Part shown: piece by piece, positions 1-5,168 of the stretch
Layout: the number at the start of each line of letters is the position of its first letter
Position numbering within the stretch: position 1 is the stretch's first letter
Source: Campylobacteraceae bacterium
GTDB taxonomy: Bacteria; Campylobacterota; Campylobacteria; Campylobacterales; Sulfurovaceae
Length of the DNA stretch: 6,495 nt
Assembly (NCBI GenBank): GCA_027083075.1
Contig: JALWQQ010000097.1
Location: 1 to 6,495 of the forward strand
Reading direction: 5' to 3'
Program-made: the position numbers and the translations under genes
The notes under the pieces: generated by a model
Database searches by the model: none
Seen by the model: the letters and a program-made list of their open reading frames with translations, nothing else
What the model was told of the DNA's origin: nothing

Positions 1-119
1 CTTTAGTAAAGGAGGGCAAGCGCAGTGAAGCGTTAGCACAAGGCTTGCGCGAGGCGATCGCGGATGCCGAGCGCGAACATAGCGATCTTGTCGAGGCGAT
101 GCGACGCAAAGAGAAATAA
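1..119 (+). CDS. 3' end of an unrecognised upstream gene (partial)
   Basis: An open frame (codons starting at base 3) enters from the left edge and ends at TAA 117-119, giving the last 38 residues of a protein. The visible tail, which ends in AMRRKEK, is highly charged and rich in Ala, Glu, Arg and Lys, as expected for a surface-exposed C-terminal helix. There is no motif, membrane segment or cysteine pair to name a family. Codon choice (GCG, CGC, GAG, ATC) matches the other genes in the window, which supports real coding. The 222 bases between it and ccoN are AT-rich and contain a good -10 element, so it is probably not in the cco operon. I cannot assign a function. Confidence 0.6.
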   Translation, partial: LVKEGKRSEALAQGLREAIADAEREHSDLVEAMRRKEK

Positions 120-140
120 GAGTTATTCGCTCTTCTTATA

Positions 141-155
141 ATCAATATAATTGAT
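141..155. promoter_or_regulatory. Perfect palindrome, possible operator
   Basis: ATCAATATAATTGAT has 6-bp perfect arms (ATCAAT/ATTGAT) around a 3-base centre. The half-sites contain the TTGAT/ATCAA words of CRP/FNR-family sites, but in everted order (ATCAA first), so it is not a standard FNR box. It lies about 145 bases upstream of the likely transcription start. It could be a regulator site for either flanking gene, a weak terminator stem, or chance in AT-rich DNA. Confidence 0.3.
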
Positions 156-213
156 ACAAAAATTTAGACTAAAAATATCCCATTATTATATTAGTTATTA
201 TTTTTTCTAATTA

Positions 214-243
214 TTGTTACGATTGGTGGCAAAATCGTGATAA
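214..243. repeat. Stem-loop / inverted repeat upstream of ccoN
   Basis: Bases 214-224 (TTGTTACGATT) can pair with 233-243 (AATCGTGATAA) over 11 positions, nine Watson-Crick and two G-U, leaving an 8-base loop at 225-232. The inner ACGATT/AATCGT arms are a perfect DNA inverted repeat. The stem is stronger than expected for this AT-rich stretch. It may be a dyad operator or, if transcription starts further upstream, an RNA hairpin. The right arm is shared with the repeat at 237-270. Confidence 0.4.
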
Positions 244-270
244 GTTCCTATTATTTATCCTAATTATCAC
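237..270. repeat. Inverted repeat GTGATAA-N20-TTATCAC
   Basis: GTGATAA at 237-243 is perfectly complementary to TTATCAC at 264-270, with a 20-base spacer. The centre falls about 40 bases before the start inferred from the TATAAT at 281-286, a usual position for an activator. It shares bases 237-243 with the hairpin at 214-243, so the two structures cannot form together. It may be a paired regulator site. No matching known consensus is claimed. Confidence 0.35.
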
Positions 271-280
271 AAAAAACTAT

Positions 281-286
281 TATAAT
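281..286 (+). promoter_or_regulatory. -10 element of the cco operon promoter
   Basis: A consensus TATAAT lies 56 bases before the ccoN start codon and predicts a transcription start near base 293 with an untranslated leader of about 49 bases. No good -35 hexamer is present, which is typical in Campylobacterota, where -35 boxes are weak or absent. The AT-rich surroundings reduce specificity. TATATT at 187-192 is a weaker upstream alternative. Confidence 0.5.
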
Positions 287-341
287 TATTAATGAGTGTT
301 GTTTTATACAACCGAATTCAACTATCTCAAAGGGGGTATGC

Positions 342-1811
342 ATGCAATCGAATGCAGCATTGGAGTATGACTACTCATTAGCCAAAAAGTTTACCTTTCT
401 AACGATACTTTTCGGCTTTTTGGGTATGTTGATCGGAACCTTGCTCGCAGCGCAACTCGCGTTTCCGAGCCTTAACTATCTACTTGGTGAGTACGGTACC
501 TTTTCGCGCCTAAGACCGCTACACACCAATATCGTGATCTTCGGCTTTACCGTCAGCGGTATCTTTGCAACATGGTTCTATATAGGACAGCGCGTCTTGA
601 AGGTCTCGCTGAAGGAGTCGAAATTTTTGATGACCGTAGGCAATATCCAGTTTTGGCTCTATTTTGTCGGTGCGTTGCTGGCAGTAGTCTCTTTGCTGAT
701 GGGTATTACCGAGTCTAAAGAGTATGCCCAGTTCGAATGGCCCTTCGACATCGTCGTAGTCATCATTTGGGTACTTTGGGGACTAAACATCATGGGGCTT
801 ATCGGCATTCGCCGCGAGAAGGCGCTCTATATCTCCGTATGGTACTATCTGGCGTGCTTCTTGGGCATTTCGATGCTCTATCTCTTTAACAATATGGCGT
901 TGCCGACCTACTTTACATCAGGCGGTCTCGGAAGTTTCTTCCACTCCGTCTCTATGTACAGCGGTACCAACGATGCGTTGGTACAGTGGTGGTACGGTCA
1001 TAATGCGGTGGCATTCGGCTTTACCGTGCCGATCGTCGGCATGATCTACTACTTCTTGCCCAAAGAGTCCGGTCAGCCGGTCTATTCGTACAAGCTCTCT
1101 TTGCTCTCTTTCTGGGGACTGCTTTTCGTCTACCTTTGGGCGGGTTCTCACCACTTGATGTGGTCCACCGTTCCCGACTGGATGCAGACGATGGGCTCGG
1201 TCTTCTCCGTGCTCTTGATCTTGCCCTCTTGGGGGTCGGCGATCAATATGCTACTAACGATGAAGGGTGAGTGGCAGCAGCTAACCGAAAATCCGCTGAT
1301 CAAGTTCATGATCTTGGCATCGACCTTCTACATGCTCTCTACGATCGAAGGACCGATCCAAGCGGTACGCTCGGTCAATGCGATCGCGCACTTTACCGAC
1401 TGGATCATCGGTCACGTACACGACGGTGTACTCGGTTGGGTCGTCTTTATGATCATGTCGGCGATCTACCATATGACACCGCGTATGTTTAAGCGCGAGA
1501 TCTACTCTAAGAAGTTGATCGAAACACAGTTCTGGTTGCAAACCACTGCGGTAGTGCTCTACTTTACCTCTATGTGGATCGCGGGCATTACACAAGGGAT
1601 GATGTGGCGCGCGGTCGATGAGTACGGCAACTTGATGTATAGCTTCATCGACACCGTGAACGCCTTGCATCCCTACTATGTGATCCGTACGATCGCGGCG
1701 ATCATGTATCTGGCAGGCTTCATGATGTTTATGTATAACATCTACAAAACAGTGACGGCAGGTCGTGAGATCGAAGAAGAGCCGCAATTTAGAACGCCCA
1801 TCGCGGCTTAA
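342..1811 (+). CDS. ccoN: cbb3-type cytochrome c oxidase subunit I (CcoN)
   Basis: Catalytic haem-copper subunit of the C-type (cbb3) oxidase in the inner membrane. It reduces oxygen to water and pumps protons. The 489 residues are almost entirely transmembrane. By alignment with Pseudomonas stutzeri CcoN, I assign H61 (HTNIVIFGF) and H360 as low-spin haem b ligands and H358 as the haem b3 ligand in GHVHDG. H220 (WWYGHNA), H270 and H271 (AGSHHL) are the CuB ligands. Y264 is the Tyr that is cross-linked in cbb3 enzymes, and E336 (STIEGP) is the conserved active-site-region Glu. Nothing essential is missing. The start at 342 is chosen because AGGGGG (331-336) lies 5 bases upstream; an ATG at 338 leads only to a short out-of-frame peptide. 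It heads the operon, and ccoO follows with its Shine-Dalgarno sequence touching the ccoN stop. Confidence 0.98.
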   Translation: MQSNAALEYDYSLAKKFTFLTILFGFLGMLIGTLLAAQLAFPSLNYLLGEYGTFSRLRPLHTNIVIFGFTVSGIFATWFYIGQRVLKVSLKESKFLMTVGNIQFWLYFVGALLAVVSLLMGITESKEYAQFEWPFDIVVVIIWVLWGLNIMGLIGIRREKALYISVWYYLACFLGISMLYLFNNMALPTYFTSGGLGSFFHSVSMYSGTNDALVQWWYGHNAVAFGFTVPIVGMIYYFLPKESGQPVYSYKLSLLSFWGLLFVYLWAGSHHLMWSTVPDWMQTMGSVFSVLLILPSWGSAINMLLTMKGEWQQLTENPLIKFMILASTFYMLSTIEGPIQAVRSVNAIAHFTDWIIGHVHDGVLGWVVFMIMSAIYHMTPRMFKREIYSKKLIETQFWLQTTAVVLYFTSMWIAGITQGMMWRAVDEYGNLMYSFIDTVNALHPYYVIRTIAAIMYLAGFMMFMYNIYKTVTAGREIEEEPQFRTPIAA

Positions 1812-1823
1812 AGGAGGTTGAGA

Positions 1824-2510
1824 ATGTTTTTTCGATGGATAGAACGCAATCCTTTCTTTATGGCGGCGTGGATCTCGTTGGTCATCGCCGTAGCGGGCTT
1901 GATCGAGATCGTGCCCGACTTTGCAAAAGCGGCACGTCCCGTCGAGGGGCTTAAGCCCTACACGGTGTTGGAGTTAGCAGGTAAAGAGGTCTATAAAAAA
2001 GACAACTGTATTGCTTGTCATTCACAGTTGATCCGTCCTTTCAAGAGCGAAACCGATCGCTACGGCGACTTTTCCGTCTCCGGAGAGTATGCCTACGATC
2101 GTCCTTTCTTGTGGGGCTCTAAGCGTACGGGTCCCGACTTACACCGCGTAGGTCGCTATAGAACCACGGTATGGCACGAGGCGCACATGTGGAATCCGCC
2201 GGCAGTCGTTCCGGGATCCATTATGCCTGCTTATCGCCATATGTGGAAAAACGCGGCCGATATCGAAACGGCATATGCCGAAGCGGTTACGGTAAAAAAC
2301 GCCTTCCATACCCCCTACGGTCCCGGTATCCGCAAGGGTAAAGAGGCGTGGGAGAAGTACAAACCCACTGTCCTTGCGCAGGCACGTAAGGTCGCCGAAG
2401 AGATGAAGGGTACCGAAGGCGTAAGTAAAGAAGAGGTACTCAAGATGATCGACAGCGGTAAAGTGCCCGAGATCGTGGCGCTAATCGCTTATCTCAATAG
2501 ATTGAAGTAG
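1824..2510 (+). CDS. ccoO: cbb3-type cytochrome c oxidase subunit II, mono-haem cytochrome c (CcoO)
   Basis: Membrane-anchored mono-haem cytochrome c that passes electrons from CcoP to the CcoN active site. The 228-residue protein has one N-terminal membrane anchor (about residues 11-30) with the rest periplasmic. The haem motif CIACH is at residues 62-66 and the likely axial methionine is M134 in SIMPAY. The segment YDRPFLWGSKRTGPDLHRVG (about 91-110) is characteristic of CcoO/FixO. The ATG at 1824 is preferred over the in-frame TTG at 1818 because a strong AAGGAGG (1811-1817) sits 6 bases before 1824. That Shine-Dalgarno overlaps the last base of the ccoN stop, so translation is probably coupled. 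Length and motifs are normal for the family. Confidence 0.97.
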   Translation: MFFRWIERNPFFMAAWISLVIAVAGLIEIVPDFAKAARPVEGLKPYTVLELAGKEVYKKDNCIACHSQLIRPFKSETDRYGDFSVSGEYAYDRPFLWGSKRTGPDLHRVGRYRTTVWHEAHMWNPPAVVPGSIMPAYRHMWKNAADIETAYAEAVTVKNAFHTPYGPGIRKGKEAWEKYKPTVLAQARKVAEEMKGTEGVSKEEVLKMIDSGKVPEIVALIAYLNRLK

Positions 2511-2518
2511 GTATTGCG

Positions 2519-2728
2519 ATGAGAGAAGAGTGGCGCATCATCGCGTATGTGGTCACCTCGGGTATCTTGGTCGTGATGTTGTACGGGTATATCCTCTACC
2601 TGTACCGAAGTGAAAAGTCGGGCAAGCGGGATTATGAAAAGTACGGGAAGTTGGCACTCGATGACGAGATCGACTCTCCCGTGATCGAAGATAAGCCCGC
2701 ATCAGAACGTTACAAGGATGAGAAATGA
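2519..2728 (+). CDS. ccoQ: cbb3 oxidase small subunit (CcoQ/FixQ type)
   Basis: A 69-residue protein with one membrane helix (about residues 7-29, rich in Val, Leu, Tyr and Ile) followed by a charged, cytoplasmic-looking tail of about 40 residues. The YLYRSEKSGKRDYEKYGKLA stretch after the helix is typical of CcoQ/FixQ. In other bacteria CcoQ stabilises the assembled oxidase or its interaction with CcoP. The position between ccoO and ccoP is the canonical one. The ATG lies 8 bases after the ccoO stop with only a weak Shine-Dalgarno (GTAGG), so translation may depend on coupling. The stop overlaps the ccoP start by 4 bases (ATGA). The family sequence is poorly conserved, so the name rests on context plus topology. 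Confidence 0.88.
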   Translation: MREEWRIIAYVVTSGILVVMLYGYILYLYRSEKSGKRDYEKYGKLALDDEIDSPVIEDKPASERYKDEK

Positions 2729-3612
2729 ACGGATTGATGGCGAAAGTAATCGGATTTGCCGCCTTGCTGATGGTGGCGACCATTGCAGTGGTCAAATATA
2801 TGCATGTGGATCTTAGTGATCCGGTAAACCTTATTACCATGGTTGGTGCGGCGGCGGTCGCATTCTTGACGGCTGGAGTAGCGACAAAATACATCTCCCA
2901 GATGAAAACCGATACCTCTACGGGTGAGCTTGCCGAGGAGAACTGGGACGGTATCGGCGAGTATAAAAACGAACTGCCTGCAGGGTGGGCGTATACCTTC
3001 GTCGGTGTCTTTGTCTGGTCGCTCTGGTACGGTCTGCTCGGCTACCCCGTTACGGCATACTCTCAAGTGGGTGAGTACAACAAAGAGGTACAAGAGTACA
3101 ATAAAAAGTTTGCCAAAACCTTTGCCAATGCAAGTGACGAGCAGTTGCTCGATATGGGAAGGTCAATCTACTTGGTACAGTGTGCGCCTTGTCACGGCAT
3201 TACACGTGATGGAAACGACGGACAAGCACAAGACTTGACCAAGCGCATGGCAAAAGCGCAGATCTTGGATGTGATCAAAAACGGTCAAAATCAACTCGGT
3301 TATCCGATGGGTGCGATGCCCCCGGGCATGGCAAGCGGCGAGGCTGCAGAGAAGATCGCCGAGTGGATCGCAAGCGGCGCCAAAGGTACGCCGCCGGCAG
3401 AGTTTGCCGTTTGTGCCTCTTGTCACGGTGCGGACGGTAAGGGTAACAACGGTATGGCACCCAACTTGACGACTTATGACGAGACATTGATGAAGCATGT
3501 GCTTGAGCACGGCAAGAAAGGGATCATCGGTCAGATGCCTGCCTTTAAGGGTCGCTTTGTGCCGGTACAAGAGAAAGCATTGGCACGCTACCTGCAGTCT
3601 TTTGAAGAGTAA
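2725..3612 (+). CDS. ccoP: cbb3-type cytochrome c oxidase subunit III, di-haem cytochrome c (CcoP)
   Basis: Di-haem cytochrome c that takes electrons from periplasmic donors and hands them to CcoO. Of 295 residues, the first part is hydrophobic (about 7-23, 34-57 and 86-107), followed by two tandem cytochrome c domains. These have CAPCH at residues 153-157 and CASCH at 230-234. Probable axial methionines are M198 (GAMPP) and M271 (QMPAF). The segment around residues 65-88, with STGE, DGIGEY and LPAGW, is the conserved CcoP/FixP N-terminal motif just before the last membrane helix. The start overlaps the ccoQ stop by 4 bases and has AAGGAT nearby. Three possible membrane segments are more than the one or two usual in well-studied CcoP proteins. 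Confidence 0.97.
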   Translation: MNGLMAKVIGFAALLMVATIAVVKYMHVDLSDPVNLITMVGAAAVAFLTAGVATKYISQMKTDTSTGELAEENWDGIGEYKNELPAGWAYTFVGVFVWSLWYGLLGYPVTAYSQVGEYNKEVQEYNKKFAKTFANASDEQLLDMGRSIYLVQCAPCHGITRDGNDGQAQDLTKRMAKAQILDVIKNGQNQLGYPMGAMPPGMASGEAAEKIAEWIASGAKGTPPAEFAVCASCHGADGKGNNGMAPNLTTYDETLMKHVLEHGKKGIIGQMPAFKGRFVPVQEKALARYLQSFEE

Positions 3613-3627
3613 GAGAAGGAGGAAACA

Positions 3628-3861
3628 ATGGCGGTAAATACAAAAAGAACTCTTTTCGGTCTTCACGGCATTTTCGGGATCTTGATCTCGGTTGTCGGAT
3701 TGATCTTTATCTGGGCGGTACTGATGACCTATGCGCTCTTGTCACAGCGCGATGCGGCAAAACACCCTTATAGTACCAAATACCTTAGAGACGGCAAGTC
3801 GATTCAGGTGATTTCGGTGCATAATGAAGATTACGCCTTCCCAGCACCCGAAAAGAAATAA
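3628..3861 (+). CDS. DUF4006-type small membrane protein of the cco operon
   Basis: A 77-residue protein with a short polar N-terminus, one long hydrophobic helix (about residues 10-38) and a 40-residue soluble tail ending AFPAPEKK. The N-terminal pattern LFGLHGIFGILI and the position right after ccoP match the DUF4006 family, which is found in Campylobacterota beside cbb3 oxidase genes. The biochemical role is unknown; context suggests a structural or assembly partner of the oxidase. There are no Cys or His pairs that would suggest haem or copper binding. A strong AAGGAGG (3616-3622) precedes the ATG by 5 bases, so it should be well translated. The family call comes from memory and position, not from a search. 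Confidence 0.75.
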   Translation: MAVNTKRTLFGLHGIFGILISVVGLIFIWAVLMTYALLSQRDAAKHPYSTKYLRDGKSIQVISVHNEDYAFPAPEKK

Positions 3862-3871
3862 GGAGTAAAGC

Positions 3872-3973
3872 ATGTTAAAGTATATCGATAAAGTACTCTA
3901 CGGGATGATGTTCATGGCAATGATCATCGGTACCTATCTTGCCGTAAGCGGTAAATTGGCTTGGGTCGGTTAA
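3872..3973 (+). CDS. 33-residue single-helix membrane microprotein in the cco operon
   Basis: Short reading frame with an excellent AAGGAG Shine-Dalgarno (3860-3865) 6 bases before its ATG; that site overlaps the stop of the preceding gene. The 33-residue product starts MLKYIDKVLYG, has a hydrophobic helix at about residues 8-26 with a methionine cluster (M12, M13, M15, M17), and ends KLAWVG. A lysine before and after the helix fits a single-pass membrane protein. The next gene starts one base after its stop, so the frame fills the space between two genes exactly. Size and topology recall CcoM, the 37-residue single-helix component of Pseudomonas stutzeri cbb3 oxidase, but I cannot show homology. 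A coding gene is very likely; its function is inferred only from context. Confidence 0.78.
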   Translation: MLKYIDKVLYGMMFMAMIIGTYLAVSGKLAWVG

Positions 3974-3974
3974 G

Positions 3975-4598
3975 GTGCGATCGCTTTTTTTGACTCTTGC
4001 GACGTTGCTCTGCTTCGGTGCGTTTGTGAGCGCGCAGAGCTTTTTTTTGCGCAACGATCTGCTCAATCCCAAGGCGAGTCAAGTCGTCGATGATATAGGC
4101 GAAGAGCTTTTGCAAAAGACCGGGGTCTTTGCCTATGTGATTGCAACCAATGAACACTTTCCCGAAGGTTTTGATCTTGTGCGCTATACACAAACGCGTT
4201 ACGGGAAGAGGCTGACTAAGCCCTATGTGGTGTTGATCTTTGCGCCTTTTGCGACGATCAAAAAGGGCATCAGTGCGCGCGGGCGCTTCGGTCTTGTGCC
4301 TTCGTCACCAAAGATCAAGGCGATGTACGATCATGACGAAGTACGCGATGCCGCAGTGGGGATCGTCTCTTTTAAAGACAGCAATACACTTGAAGATAAG
4401 GTGGCGATCGGCGTGGTGCAGGGCTACTCGGTCTTGGCGGACAATATCGCGGCACACAAGGGTGTGAAATTGAGCAAAACGATCCCTGACGATACGGGAC
4501 CGTTTTTGTGGGTTTTGCGACTCTTGATCTATAGCGGCTCTTTGGTTGTTTTATGGTATTTTGTCATCAAACCGACTATACGAAAGTGGAGACGATGA
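3975..4598 (+). CDS. Secreted, tail-anchored protein, TPM-domain-like
   Basis: A 207-residue protein with a clear signal peptide (about residues 1-20, ending FVSA before QS), a periplasmic domain (about 21-175) and a C-terminal membrane helix (about 178-198) followed by a basic tail ending RKWRR. The soluble part has an alternating strand/helix pattern (VVDDIGEELLQKTG, FAYVIAT, KPYVVLIFAP, GRFGLVPS, then a long helix to DNIAAHKG) that resembles TPM-domain proteins. I judged this by eye, so it is tentative. The start is a GTG one base after the microprotein stop with little Shine-Dalgarno, implying translational coupling. The stop overlaps the fixH start by 4 bases. Placement between ccoP and fixH suggests a role in oxidase assembly or maintenance. 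T7 and T8 tracts occur near the 5' end. Confidence 0.7.
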   Translation: MRSLFLTLATLLCFGAFVSAQSFFLRNDLLNPKASQVVDDIGEELLQKTGVFAYVIATNEHFPEGFDLVRYTQTRYGKRLTKPYVVLIFAPFATIKKGISARGRFGLVPSSPKIKAMYDHDEVRDAAVGIVSFKDSNTLEDKVAIGVVQGYSVLADNIAAHKGVKLSKTIPDDTGPFLWVLRLLIYSGSLVVLWYFVIKPTIRKWRR

Positions 4599-5152
4599 GC
4601 AAAAACAAAGAGAAGACCTACTGGCCGCATATGATCGTCGGCTTTATCTTTATCGGCATTACGCTCGGTTACTGGACGGTCAAACACGCTGCCGCATTGC
4701 CGGTACAAAAGAGCAACGACTTTATGATGGAGTATCAAGATACCGACATTAACTACAACGCCATTATGCAAAAGAGAGCGGCGTTTGACAAGCGCTACCG
4801 CATCGCATTGGTGGAAAAGCAACGCGAGGTGATCAACACCGATATCCACTCTAAAGTCACCCGTCCGCCTTCAGTGCTACTGCACAAAGGCGCGAATGAG
4901 TTTCGCTTTCGTATCACCGATACGCGGGGCAATGCACTAAACGGCGCAGAGGTGAGCTTTTTGCTTACGCGTCCTCATACACGTCAAGATGATCAACGCT
5001 TCGATAAGGTGCCGTTTGAGAACGGATACTATGTGATCAAAGATGTGAAGATCGAAAAGCCCGGGCGTTATGAGCTACAGCTACGCGTTAAAGTGGATGA
5101 TACGCATATCGGCTACTACAAAGAGCCTGCCTATCTGAAGCCTCAAGAGTAG
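4595..5152 (+). CDS. FixH/CcoH-like cbb3 oxidase assembly protein
   Basis: A 185-residue membrane-anchored protein: a short cytoplasmic N-terminus, one helix (about residues 11-29) and a periplasmic part. The segment at about 42-70 (DTDINYNAIMQKRAAFDKRY) matches the FixH juxtamembrane motif in which a Tyr/Asn-containing stretch precedes a basic helix. Residues about 94-178 look like the Ig-like FixH beta-domain: LHKGANEF, TDTRGNALNGAEVSF, RPHTRQDDQ, ENGYY and KPGRYEL. FixH/CcoH is needed for cbb3 oxidase maturation and works with the copper transporter CcoI/FixI and with CcoS, neither of which is encoded here. I use the ATG at 4595, which overlaps the previous stop (ATGA) and follows GGAG (4588-4591), rather than the upstream in-frame ATG at 4553, which lies inside the previous gene. 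It is probably the last gene of the operon. Confidence 0.8.
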   Translation: MSKNKEKTYWPHMIVGFIFIGITLGYWTVKHAAALPVQKSNDFMMEYQDTDINYNAIMQKRAAFDKRYRIALVEKQREVINTDIHSKVTRPPSVLLHKGANEFRFRITDTRGNALNGAEVSFLLTRPHTRQDDQRFDKVPFENGYYVIKDVKIEKPGRYELQLRVKVDDTHIGYYKEPAYLKPQE

Positions 5153-5168
5153 CTATCGCCTTCGGTAG
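5153..5168. terminator. Short hairpin at the convergent fixH/hemerythrin ends
   Basis: CTATCG (5153-5158) and CGGTAG (5163-5168) form a 6-bp stem with one T-G pair and a CCTT loop. It starts directly after the fixH stop and includes the stop codon of the minus-strand gene. No T-run follows on either strand, so it is at best a weak or factor-assisted terminator or an RNA-stabilising 3' hairpin. Confidence 0.25.

Larger units (their letters stand above)
120..341. other. AT-rich intergenic control region upstream of the cco operon
   Basis: This 222-base gap has no convincing gene. It is strikingly A+T-rich compared with the flanking coding DNA. It contains a weak AAGAG/CTCTT stem just after the upstream stop (118-134), a perfect 15-base palindrome (141-155), a short palindrome TTTAGACTAAA (163-173), an 11-bp stem-loop (214-243), a 7-bp inverted repeat with a 20-base spacer (237-270) and a TATAAT (281-286). 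No recognisable -35 box lies 17 bases before the TATAAT, which is normal for Campylobacterota sigma-70 promoters. I infer that this is the operon's promoter and regulator-binding region. Confidence 0.6.

Noticed and set aside
120..341. Possible small RNA or riboswitch in the ccoN upstream region
   Set aside because: Hairpins can be drawn, but no known riboswitch core or terminator with a T-run is present, and the best promoter lies downstream of the hairpins. It is reported only as inverted repeats.
338..370. An ATG at 338, four bases before the chosen ccoN start
   Set aside because: It is out of frame with ccoN and reaches a stop after ten codons. The Shine-Dalgarno spacing also favours the ATG at 342.
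1281..1787. A 168-codon minus-strand open frame inside ccoN, and similar minus-strand frames at 918-1154 and 3163-3666
   Set aside because: They lie fully opposite strongly conserved ccoN/ccoP codons. Their products are rich in Arg, His and Asp and lack any recognisable motif, as expected for antisense shadows of Ile/Asp-rich coding DNA.
4553..4594. Extended start of the FixH-like gene at 4553
   Set aside because: It would overlap the preceding gene by 46 bases without a Shine-Dalgarno. The ATGA overlap at 4595 with GGAG upstream is the usual operon arrangement.
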